Program-made: the position numbers and the translations under genes | Shown: positions 1-5,160 of the stretch, in pieces | Layout: every line of letters starts with the position of its first letter | How positions within the stretch are numbered: the stretch's first letter is position 1 | Notes under the pieces: generated by a model | Seen by the model: the letters and a program-made list of their open reading frames with translations, nothing else | What the model was told of the DNA's origin: nothing | Database searches by the model: none | Assembly (NCBI GenBank): GCA_030746455.1 | Contig: JASLMQ010000416.1 | Location: 1-5,296, forward strand | Direction of reading: 5' to 3' | Origin: Candidatus Latescibacterota bacterium | Lineage (GTDB): Bacteria > Latescibacterota > UBA2968 > GCA-2709665 | DNA length: 5,296 nt

Positions 1-942
1 CTGCTGATCTACGATCCCGACGAGAAGTGGCCGCAGCGTCGGGATAGGCAGCCGACTCGCAACGATGGCGGTCAGCGGATGCCCAACAATCGCCGGGAGG
101 CCCCAACGCTGGACGTATTGCTGTCGGAGGGATACAAGACGGGAGAGGTGGAAGGCCACTGGATGGGTCCGGATCCGCACGTCCCATCGGTTACCTACCT
201 GAAGGGCGACATCACCGAGGCCTACAGCGAGAAGGTGAAGGAGGTCAAGCGGTCCTTCGCATTCATCAACTTCCACAATGCCGATGTGCCCGCGGCGCTG
301 GTCGTGTTCGATCGCGTGGTGTCGGCGGATCCCGGTTACAGGAAGTACTGGCTGCTTCACTGTATGGAGGAGCCCGAGGTGGAGGGCAATCGGTTCACGA
401 TATCGCGAACGGCCCCGGGAGAGCGGGGCAAGCTGGTGAACACGGCATTGCTTCCTGACGTCGACAACCTGGAGATGGAGGCGATCGGAGGTCCGGGCAA
501 GGAGTTCTGGGTGTTCGGTGAGAACTACCAGAACTCGCCGCGCGGTGACAGGGAGGGATCACACGAATTGGGCGCGTGGCGGATGCAGCTCTCTCCGAAG
601 GCCCCCTCGGATCTGGATTGCTTCCTGAGCGTCACGCAGGTGATGGATCGGGACTCGGGTTCGCCGCACCCCGTTCGCCTCGTGGAAGACGAGGCGGTCG
701 TGGGTGTTCAGTTTGCGGATCGCGCGGTGCTCTTCTCCCGCTCCGGGCAGCGCCTGGACGAGCCGATATCGCTCGAGCTATCGGGCGAGGGTGCGCTGAA
801 GATCCTCGTCGCCGACCTGGCGGAAGGGACATGGCAGGTCTGGCGGGACGGCGAGATCGTCGCTCCGGCTGTGGAAGTTACCGCAGATGCAGGCATTCTA
901 TATCTCGAAGGCCCCGGCGGGAGCTACGCGCTCCGCCGCTAG
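1..942 (+). CDS. Heparinase II/III family polysaccharide lyase, C-terminal part (5' end outside window)
   Basis: The reading frame is open from the first base, so the 313 visible residues are the C-terminal part of a longer protein; an ATG at 79 is internal and is not the start. Near the left edge it has NDGGQR (visible residues 21-26), then a YLKGDIT segment (66-72), a basic VKEVKRSF stretch (about 79-86) and VVFDRV (about 101-106), followed by a beta-rich tail ending in RR-TAG. This order matches the C-terminal beta-sheet domain of the heparinase II/III family (Pfam Hepar_II_III); Pedobacter HepB, the classic member, is about 770 residues. Family members cleave uronic-acid polysaccharides such as heparin/heparan sulfate or alginate by beta-elimination, usually in the periplasm or outside the cell. 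The catalytic alpha-barrel and any signal peptide lie upstream, so substrate and PL family cannot be decided. The stop is followed 30 bases later by the 87-bp repeat. Confidence 0.82.
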   Translation: MLIYDPDEKWPQRRDRQPTRNDGGQRMPNNRREAPTLDVLLSEGYKTGEVEGHWMGPDPHVPSVTYLKGDITEAYSEKVKEVKRSFAFINFHNADVPAALVVFDRVVSADPGYRKYWLLHCMEEPEVEGNRFTISRTAPGERGKLVNTALLPDVDNLEMEAIGGPGKEFWVFGENYQNSPRGDREGSHELGAWRMQLSPKAPSDLDCFLSVTQVMDRDSGSPHPVRLVEDEAVVGVQFADRAVLFSRSGQRLDEPISLELSGEGALKILVADLAEGTWQVWRDGEIVAPAVEVTADAGILYLEGPGGSYALRR

Positions 943-972
943 GTCGACGGATGGCAGAGCGGAGAGCGGGGT

Positions 973-1059
973 GGTCCTCGTCGCGATCCCTGTCTCGATC
1001 GTCGTCGTCCTGGATCCTTGTCGCGATCTTTGTCTGGATCCTCGTCGACAACGATCGGG
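973..1059 (+). repeat. 87-bp degenerate 12-mer repeat element, copy 1
   Basis: The element is built from 12-base units of the form GATCCTYGTCNN. Units begin at 973 (as GGTC), 985, 997, 1013, 1025 and 1037, so spacings are 12, 12, 16, 12, 12. It closes with a 23-base block (1037-1059) containing an imperfect palindrome around GTCGAC flanked by GATC. Copy 2 at 2519-2605 has the same length, the same spacing including the single 16-base unit, and a terminal block identical at all 23 positions; by hand count about 70 of 87 positions agree, with no gaps. It lies 30 bases after the heparinase stop. Read on the minus strand it would encode Asp/Arg/Lys/Glu-rich peptide, but there is no reason to think it is translated. 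Confidence 0.8.
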
Positions 1060-1153
1060 CTAGCGATCAGGGCCCTGTCAGTCGCCACTTTCGCACTTTC
1101 GCGTGTTCTGTCCCTAGATTGAGCGATTCCTACGCCTCATTCACGCGACGACA

Positions 1154-1273
1154 CTGTCATCCCGGCCTGTCCGCCGCAGCACCGATAGGTGCGGAGGGGG
1201 AAGGAGCCTTTGTCCTCGTCCATTGGAGCTTGTGGGGGCGCTAAGGAGAAGAGGGCGGATCGAGGGATCCCTG
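1154..1273 (+). repeat. Dispersed repeat with CTGTCATCCCG / CGAGGGATCCCTG ends, plus orientation
   Basis: The left end reads CTGTCATCCCGG (1154-1165) and the right end CGAGGGATCCCTG (1261-1273). These match the two ends of a widespread class of bacterial intergenic repeats of the form TGTCATTCCGAGC...GCGAGGAATC; that class membership is from memory and is approximate. The same two ends occur in opposite orientation at 1359-1429. The interior here (about 95 bases) is longer than in the other copy. Both copies also contain CTTGTG before the inner end. Confidence 0.5.
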
Positions 1274-1358
1274 TGTGGAGAGCAGTGCAGGGACTGTGGC
1301 CGAGCCGATCACACGGAGCATTCGGCCTACCGTTGGCCTGTCGCCGATCGGCTACGTG

Positions 1359-1429
1359 CAGGGATTCCTCGCGCACAAGTCTGAGGAGGTAGGGCGAAGC
1401 AGCGTAGGGAAACGCGCTCGGAATGACAG
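1359..1429 (-). repeat. Dispersed repeat, minus-orientation copy
   Basis: On the plus strand it begins CAGGGATTCCTCGCGC (1359-1374) and ends TCGGAATGACAG (1418-1429). The reverse complement therefore starts CTGTCATTCCGA and ends GAGGAATCCCTG, the same ends as the copy at 1154-1273. The two copies face each other across an 85-base spacer, giving a composite inverted structure of about 276 bases. Confidence 0.55.
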
Positions 1430-1708
1430 CGCTGTTTCCGTCGGGCCAATGCTGAGCGATCTGTCTCGTGAGATGCGGCCCCTCGCAGAGGCGGTGAGAA
1501 AGGCAGCCCCTCCCCTTGGGAAGCCCTACTTGGTATGGCGGTCATCCGGTCACCCGGTGAGCGGTCCGGCGCACGAAGGAAAGCTCTTCTATCTGACCAG
1601 AAGCAGGGCTCACCGTGTCCTCTGAGTCAGAGAATCGCTTAATCTAGGTCGTAGTTCCCAGGCCTCGACCTTTCGAAGTCGCTGAAGAGCTGCTCGGGAA
1701 GACGAAGG

Positions 1709-1714
1709 AAGGAG
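1709..1714 (+). promoter_or_regulatory. Shine-Dalgarno sequence fixing the 1719 start
   Basis: AAGGAG, in the longer purine run GAAGGAAGGAG, ends 4 bases before the ATG at 1719. It is a strong site and supports this ATG as the start, with the plus strand as the coding strand for this interval. Confidence 0.75.
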
Positions 1715-1718
1715 CACC

Positions 1719-2504
1719 ATGGATCTACGAGACGTTGGCTGGGTGTGGGAGGGACAGGGAATCGACCCCGGCGTGCCGCCCTCCATCTACGGGCTGGGCC
1801 AGGGGACCCGGTACTTCGGACTGTCCCGGGCCGTCTTCCTGTTCCACCCCACGGACGATCATGCCTTGTCCCTGATGTCCGACCTGGACGAGGTGGCCTG
1901 CAGCATGCTCCGCTACGGCTGGGAGTGGGACGAGAACGACCGTCCCGGACTGACCACAGCAGGAGATCCGGACTCGATGCGTACCGAGGGAGAACGGATC
2001 GCGCGCCTGTCGGAGCGGTTCACGAACATCTCCGGCGCCTTCTGCGACGATCTGATGAGCATCCTCAGGAAGAACGGCTGGGGACCGGACCGTCTCGGGG
2101 AGGTTATATCCCCGATGCGGGAGATGAACCCGGACCTTAAGGTCTGGTCGGTCGTGTACACCCACGAGTCCGAGGACGCGGAGTTCTGGTCCCTCGTCCG
2201 CCCGCACATCGACATCGTCAACCTGTGGGTATGGGAATCCAAGAACCTGATCCACCTGCCCCGGTACGTCGATCAGTGCCGCGAGCTGTTTCCAGACAAG
2301 CCCATCAACATGGGGATCTACCTGCGCGACTACCACGAGCGGGCCTCGGTGCCCGTGGACGCGGTCAAGCGACAGATGGAGCTCACTGCCGAGTACATCG
2401 ACAAAGGCAAGCTGGACGGATACTCGATTCTCGCCGCCGTCACCATCGAGACCCAGCGCGAGCAGGCCGAAGCCCTCCGCGACTTCATCGCGAAACACAA
2501 ATGA
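1719..2504 (+). CDS. TIM-barrel-like protein of unknown function, 261 residues
   Basis: A complete ORF with a strong Shine-Dalgarno sequence and a TGA stop. There is no signal peptide or membrane segment, so it is probably cytoplasmic. Strand-like hydrophobic segments alternate with helices through the protein: AVFLFHP (38-44), GAFCDD (106-111), VWSVVYTHE (142-150), VNLWVWES (167-174), NMGIYLRDY (197-205) and DGYSILAAVTIE (233-244), each followed by a polar helix. Acidic or aromatic residues at strand ends, especially FCDD, THE and WES, are the kind of positions that form a TIM-barrel active site. The N-terminal GWVWEGQGIDPGVPPSIYGLG looks conserved and resembles hypothetical proteins I associate with Planctomycetota- and Poribacteria-like genomes. 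Its place after a polysaccharide lyase makes a carbohydrate-related role plausible, but I cannot name an activity. A long open frame on the opposite strand is its shadow. Confidence 0.8.
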   Translation: MDLRDVGWVWEGQGIDPGVPPSIYGLGQGTRYFGLSRAVFLFHPTDDHALSLMSDLDEVACSMLRYGWEWDENDRPGLTTAGDPDSMRTEGERIARLSERFTNISGAFCDDLMSILRKNGWGPDRLGEVISPMREMNPDLKVWSVVYTHESEDAEFWSLVRPHIDIVNLWVWESKNLIHLPRYVDQCRELFPDKPINMGIYLRDYHERASVPVDAVKRQMELTAEYIDKGKLDGYSILAAVTIETQREQAEALRDFIAKHK

Positions 2505-2518
2505 TGGACAGATAAGAC

Positions 2519-2605
2519 GATCTTCGTTGCGATCCTTTTCTTGATCCTCGTCGACGTTCATCTTTGTCCTGATCCTTGTCCCGATCCTCGTCGACAACGA
2601 TCGGG
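2519..2605 (+). repeat. 87-bp degenerate 12-mer repeat element, copy 2
   Basis: GATC-type units begin at 2519, 2531, 2543, 2559 (as CATC), 2571 and 2583, with spacings 12, 12, 16, 12, 12, exactly as in copy 1 (973-1059). The 23-base terminal block 2583-2605 is identical to 1037-1059, while the upstream units differ at about 17 of 64 positions, many of them C/T changes. It starts 14 bases after the stop of the TIM-barrel gene, in the same orientation to that gene as copy 1 is to the heparinase gene. Confidence 0.82.
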
Positions 2606-2609
2606 ACAA
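2576..2609 (+). terminator. Hairpin at end of repeat copy 2, possible transcription terminator
   Basis: TTGTCCCGATC (2576-2586) and GATCGGGACAA (2599-2609) are perfect reverse complements, giving an 11-bp stem with a 12-base loop that contains GTCGAC. It lies about 70 bases after the TIM-barrel stop. No T-run follows, so it is not a classical intrinsic terminator; it could instead stabilise the 3' end of the mRNA. Copy 1 of the repeat lacks the outer half of this stem. Confidence 0.45.
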
Positions 2610-2631
2610 CCTCAGTGGAGCCAGGTGGACT

Positions 2632-2691
2632 ATGAACCCCATCGCGCGGTATCGCGATGGTCATCATGTGCGGTGGTCCCGTGTGGTTCAT
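2632..2691. repeat. Nested inverted repeat
   Basis: The inner stem is CCATCGCG (2639-2646) with CGCGATGG (2653-2660) around a 6-base loop. Directly adjoining on the left, ATGAACC (2632-2638) pairs with GGTTCAT (2685-2691), leaving a 24-base bulge on the right side. The left arm is thus one continuous 15-base sequence pairing with two separated right arms. It overlaps possible start codons at 2632 and 2657 and could sequester them in RNA. Function unknown. Confidence 0.5.
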
Positions 2692-2776
2692 CGCATCCGA
2701 CCTTCTGCTGGCCTACATTCCAATGGGGTTCCTTGGTGGAATCCTTGCCGGCGGGAGAAGGTCTCAAACTGCATAG
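2657..2776 (+). CDS. Possible small membrane peptide, 39 residues
   Basis: From the ATG at 2657 (an alternative ATG is at 2666) this frame reads MVIMCGGPVWFIASDLLLAY and continues IPMGFLGGILAGGRRSQTA to a TAG stop. Residues 9-32 form a continuous hydrophobic stretch long enough to cross the membrane once, followed by a short basic GGRRS tail that fits the positive-inside rule with the C-terminus in the cytoplasm. Against it: no Shine-Dalgarno sequence is visible, and the start lies in the right arm of the 2639-2660 hairpin. It is not recognised as a family member. It could also be the remnant of a larger membrane gene, or chance. Confidence 0.25.
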   Translation: MVIMCGGPVWFIASDLLLAYIPMGFLGGILAGGRRSQTA

Positions 2777-2839
2777 GAGACTGCAGCACCCGGAGCCGCA
2801 GATGGCGCGGCTTGGTAATCTAATGTCGTCTGCCGCAGC

Positions 2840-2938
2840 ATGTCCCATGCCAAGGCACTCATCGACGAGATGCTCGAGCTCCAGGTGGAAGCCGCGCAGG
2901 AGGGTGCCTGCCTGCCGATTCATCCACCGAAGCCTTAG
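2840..2938 (+). CDS. Possible small protein, 32 residues
   Basis: The frame from the ATG at 2840 encodes MSHAKALIDEMLELQVEAAQ and continues EGACLPIHPPKP to a TAG stop. The first 21 residues would form a regular amphipathic helix and the end is Pro-rich, more protein-like than the other frames here, which are Arg/Ser/Cys-rich. No Shine-Dalgarno sequence is seen, and an in-frame stop at 2816-2818 limits extension upstream. It lies 63 bases after the possible small membrane ORF. It may be a genuine small protein or a fragment of a decayed gene; no family is recognised. Confidence 0.27.
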   Translation: MSHAKALIDEMLELQVEAAQEGACLPIHPPKP

Positions 2939-3080
2939 CGTAGGTGGAAGCCTTGTCTCTGAGGCGCAGGCAGGTATCGAGGGAGCGGTGAAGACCACAT
3001 ATCCGCACACAGATTTCCGGGACAGGATACTAGCATCGGGTTCCAGAGCGACCTCATAACCAGCACACGGGAGAGAGCGC

Positions 3081-3851
3081 ATGGATTTCGCGCTTGAGCC
3101 ACAGGGAAGACGCTCTCACATCAGAGTAGAGACCCCATCGTTTCTTTGCGACGGTGCGTTGATGCTGCAGTGTTTCGAGAACTTCCTGGAGTACGGCCTG
3201 AACGCAGAGATCTACGACTGGCGGCAGGAGGACTCTGGCTTCGCCTACTCGATTGAGACCGACGGCACAAAGAAGGGCAGGGTACGGCTCGACGTCCTGA
3301 TTCGTCCCGTATCCGATGGGATTGAGTTGGACACGTCGGTAACCAACCAGGACACGAAGATCATCGACCGAATACTCTAGAACACCTGCCTTCAGTTCAA
3401 GCTGGCCCCAGACTTCCACGACGGTGCGGGTGAGCGCACGTTCGTCCGGGTCGATGACGAGTGGACTCCGGTGCTGTCACTGCCGATCCTGAGCGGCCCG
3501 AAACAGTACCGGCGGATGCAGAACTACTACGTGAAGGGCCACCGACCCGACGAGCTCGAGCACGGAGGGTTTATGGGAGGATGGGGTTTCTGTCCAATCC
3601 CACTGTCCCAGGCGTTCATGGTCAAGCAATCCGTGCGGTCTGATCTGGCAATCGGCATTCTATGGGACCGCGCGTTCTACGCCCGCAGCAACATGAACGA
3701 CTCGCATCACTGCATCCATTCTCAAGCCAATCTGGATGACATTCCTCCCGGGGAAATGCGGAGGCGTTCGGGGAAGATCTTCTTCGCTCCGGATGGGCTC
3801 GATAAACTCTACGCCAATGCGGCAGCCTACTTTGGTTTCCAGGGAGAGTAG
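3081..3851 (+). pseudogene. Unrecognised protein of about 256 codons, interrupted by one in-frame amber codon
   Basis: An ATG at 3081, preceded by the purine-rich site GGGAGAGAG (3069-3077), opens a frame that reads to TAG at 3378-3380 (codon 100) and then continues in exactly the same frame, with no other stop, to TAG at 3849-3851. Coding character is good on both sides: IYDWRQEDSGFAYSIETDG before, and TCLQFKLAPDFHDG, HSQANLDDIPPGE and KIFFAPDGLDKLYANAAAYF after. The sequence runs smoothly through the stop (DRIL-stop-NTCLQF), so this is one protein split by a point change (TGG or CAG to TAG are the simplest), not two genes. An in-frame TAA at 3057-3059 bounds it upstream. There is no signal peptide; the composition suggests a mostly beta fold. 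I do not recognise the family. TAG is the normal stop of several neighbours, which favours a nonsense mutation or sequence error over recoding. Confidence 0.75.
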
Positions 3852-3864
3852 GCTGTAGGGCGAG

Positions 3865-3884
3865 TTGGGCGGTCAGGCGCCCAA
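3865..3884 (+). terminator. Hairpin after the interrupted gene, weak terminator candidate
   Basis: TTGGGCG (3865-3871) and CGCCCAA (3878-3884) form a perfect 7-bp GC-rich stem with a 6-base loop, starting 14 bases after the TAG at 3849-3851. No T-run follows. A second small stem, CGAGCG/CGCTCG (3900-3905 and 3913-3918), lies just downstream. The position fits transcript termination between the two halves of the window, but the missing T-run keeps confidence low. Confidence 0.35.
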
Positions 3885-3986
3885 TGCTCAGGCAGGATAC
3901 GAGCGCTGGTGTCGCTCGGCCGCGAGTGGGCCTATTCGTGGGGTTCGTCCAGCGCACAAGGAAGGCGTGGATTCTTTAACTTTGTA

Positions 3987-4015
3987 TTGCAGAGTACTCT
4001 TTAATTCCGTATATT
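3987..4015 (+). promoter_or_regulatory. Sigma70-like promoter for the membrane protein/regulator operon
   Basis: The interval 3970-4020 is clearly more AT-rich than its surroundings. Within it, TATATT (4010-4015) matches the -10 consensus at 5 of 6 positions, and TTGCAG (3987-3992) lies upstream with a 17-base spacer; it shares only TTG with the -35 consensus. The predicted start of transcription, near 4022, would leave a leader of about 50 bases before the ATG at 4071. Confidence 0.45.
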
Positions 4016-4070
4016 CCATCAGCAGCGATCGGCAGACACTACTGATTCCAGGTCGAGAGGTCAGGCCCAT

Positions 4071-4685
4071 ATGGCACTTCATCAGATACAGGAAGCCCTG
4101 TCGCAAGTTCGCGATCTCCAGCGCATCGTTCTTCAAAAACAACTCTTTAAGGGGTATTCCGGGCGCGTCCGTATACTGGTTGGCACCCTTGCTTTATTGG
4201 CAGCAGCCATCATGGCGTCTGAGTATTTCCCCCGGACAACCACCAGTCACATCTACGGGTGGGGCACCGTCTTCACCATCGGTCTGCTGTGGAACTACGG
4301 CGCGCTCTTCTATTGGGCTGTGACGAAGCAGAGGTCCAAAATCCAGCTGTCCCCGGTTCTCGATGCCTTTCCTTCGCTGTTTGTCGGCGGCGTACTGACC
4401 CTTACGGCCATCCAGATAGGACAGACAGATCTCCTGTTCGGAATCTGGATGTGCCTCTTTGGGCTCACCTGCCTGGCCACGCGTCACACCTTTCCCCGAA
4501 GCTATTGGACCGTAGGCATCTTCTATATCACGTGTGGCACAGGCTATCTCTTGTCCGCCAATCCCTCATTTCTCAACCCCTGGCCGATGGGCCTTGTGTT
4601 CTTCGTTGGCGAGTGGTGGGGTGGGCTCATCTTTCATTTGAGCAACAAGGCACAGCCTGCTCGGGAGGCCCCACATGAGCGATAG
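4071..4685 (+). CDS. Six-helix integral membrane protein, partner of a winged-helix regulator
   Basis: A 204-residue protein with a polar, probably helical N-terminal segment (1-30; MALHQIQEALSQVRDLQRIV) followed by about six hydrophobic segments near residues 33-50, 61-84, 97-117, 120-138, 144-163 and 171-190, and a short polar tail. The start ATG follows GAGAGG (4055-4060) at a 10-base spacing. Its last 11 bases overlap the start of the regulator gene at 4675, so the two are almost certainly translated together. The pattern of an N-terminal helix plus several membrane spans, paired with a small winged-helix protein, recalls a hypothetical-protein/regulator pair seen in many bacteria. A role in sensing or in signalling to the regulator is inference. 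No catalytic or transport motif is visible. Confidence 0.8.
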   Translation: MALHQIQEALSQVRDLQRIVLQKQLFKGYSGRVRILVGTLALLAAAIMASEYFPRTTTSHIYGWGTVFTIGLLWNYGALFYWAVTKQRSKIQLSPVLDAFPSLFVGGVLTLTAIQIGQTDLLFGIWMCLFGLTCLATRHTFPRSYWTVGIFYITCGTGYLLSANPSFLNPWPMGLVFFVGEWWGGLIFHLSNKAQPAREAPHER

Positions 4686-5031
4686 GTCTCTATATGCGAA
4701 ACTGAAACGTACCTTCCATGAACCCAATCGGCTGGCCATTGTATCGGCCCTGTGCGCATCGGAAGATGGCCTCACATTCAACGCGCTCAAGTCCGAATGC
4801 GAGCTTACGTTTGGCAATCTGAACAGCCACCTGAAAACCCTGCAAGAGGCCGGAATCGTCGTGATCCAGAAGACGTTTGTACAGAACAAACCTCTCACTA
4901 CGGTTCTCCTGACAGAATCGGGACGAGATCAGTTTGTCACGTATCTAGGGGCGCTCGAGGAGGTCTTGGCCAGCGCGACAGAAGCAGTGGAAACTCAGAA
5001 AGGCTCCCAGCCAAAGCCCGCAACCGCCTGA
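4675..5031 (+). CDS. Winged-helix transcriptional regulator (HTH_34-like)
   Basis: A 118-residue protein with a typical small winged-helix layout: helix 1 about residues 13-28 (EPNRLAIVSALCASEDG region), helix 2 about 33-41 (LTFNALKSE), recognition helix about 45-59 (TFGNLNSHLKTLQEAG), a two-strand wing (61-82: IVVIQKTFVQNKPLTTVLLT) and a C-terminal helix starting at ESGRDQF. The pattern LxxNLxxHLxxLxxAG followed by a TxxGRxxF-like turn is characteristic of the ArsR/MarR-like winged-helix DNA-binding domain (Pfam HTH_34). No Cys or His metal site of the ArsR sensors is present. A strong Shine-Dalgarno sequence, GGGAGG (4663-4668, 6-base spacing), lies inside the upstream gene. It probably regulates its own operon; its ligand is unknown. 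The last 15 residues are disordered and Pro/Gln/Lys-rich. Confidence 0.88.
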   Translation: MSDRSLYAKLKRTFHEPNRLAIVSALCASEDGLTFNALKSECELTFGNLNSHLKTLQEAGIVVIQKTFVQNKPLTTVLLTESGRDQFVTYLGALEEVLASATEAVETQKGSQPKPATA

Positions 5032-5127
5032 TAGGTCACCGTCTATCCGATGGCGGCTTCTCTCCCACCTTCTCGCTCTGAATCACAAAGTAATCTTCGC
5101 TACATGAAGGGAGCCCAGGTAGACACC

Positions 5128-5160
5128 ATGATCGAACTTCTATTCTTCACGCCCCCGCTA
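5128..5160 (+). pseudogene. Possible 5' remnant of a gene interrupted by the IS630 element
   Basis: After AGGT (5117-5120, 7-base spacing), an ATG at 5128 begins MIELLFFTPPL, a hydrophobic start that runs straight into the inferred IS boundary at 5160/5161 and then meets TAA at 5188-5190 inside the element. An in-frame upstream ATG at 5104 would add MKGAQVDT. The position, about 100 bases after the regulator, fits a third gene of the operon whose remainder would lie beyond the far end of the insertion. With only 11 codons, no family can be named and chance is possible. Confidence 0.3.

Larger units (their letters stand above)
943..1718. other. Gene-free, repeat-rich intergenic region
   Basis: I find no convincing gene in these 776 bases. 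Frames open here have no Shine-Dalgarno sequence, Arg/Ser/Pro-rich composition and run across repeats. Contents in order: the 87-bp 12-mer repeat (973-1059), a dispersed-repeat copy in plus orientation (1154-1273), an 85-base spacer containing an 8-bp inverted repeat AGCCGATC/GATCGGCT (1303-1310 and 1346-1353), a second dispersed-repeat copy in minus orientation (1359-1429), an inverted repeat CGGTGAGC/GCTCACCG (1555-1562 and 1608-1615) and a tiny hairpin CTCTG-AGT-CAGAG (1620-1632). The promoter of the gene at 1719 must lie within or beyond this stretch; I see no clear -35/-10 pair for it. Confidence 0.7.
2505..3080. other. Intergenic region with repeat element, inverted repeats and possible small ORFs
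   Basis: These 576 bases contain the second 87-bp repeat (2519-2605) with its terminal hairpin, a nested inverted repeat (2632-2691) and two short plus-strand frames that look more protein-like than their alternatives (2657-2776 and 2840-2938, listed separately). A further short duplication, AGGTGGAAGCC, occurs at 2883-2893 and 2943-2953, and CCTGCCTGC near 2907-2917 is inverted near 2970. Long frames on both strands across this interval are Arg/Ser/Cys-rich and unconvincing. The region may be a decayed gene or a small-protein locus. Confidence 0.5.

Noticed and set aside
973..1059. CRISPR-like spacing in the 12-base repeats
   Set aside because: The units are contiguous and degenerate, with no unique spacers between conserved repeats, so this is not a CRISPR array.
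576..1244. Plus-strand 222-codon frame overlapping the heparinase end
   Set aside because: It is Arg/Gly/Ser-rich out-of-frame translation of the heparinase gene and of the following repeats, with no start signal.
1275..1625. Plus-strand open frame of 116 codons from a GTG start
   Set aside because: It has no Shine-Dalgarno sequence, runs straight through the minus-orientation dispersed repeat and has no recognisable motif. It is most likely chance openness in GC-rich DNA, although its last 60 codons could be a decayed fragment.
1725..2642. Long minus-strand open frame (about 305 codons) opposite the TIM-barrel gene
   Set aside because: It is antisense to a plus-strand gene with a strong Shine-Dalgarno sequence and protein-like sequence. 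Its own translation is rich in Arg/Gly/Val/His runs typical of a shadow frame in GC-rich DNA, and its start lies across the 87-bp repeat.
2485..2691. Minus-strand frame encoding an Asp/Arg/Lys-rich peptide
   Set aside because: The acidic-basic run is the translation of the 12-mer repeat. Copy 1 of the repeat gives a different frame context, so there is no sign of selection on protein.
2541..3059. Plus-strand 172-codon frame in the 2.5-3.1 kb interval, and the 150-codon minus-strand frame opposite it
   Set aside because: Both cross the inverted repeat, are rich in Arg, Ser, Cys and Pro, and have no start signal or recognisable segment. The shorter frames at 2657 and 2840 look more protein-like.
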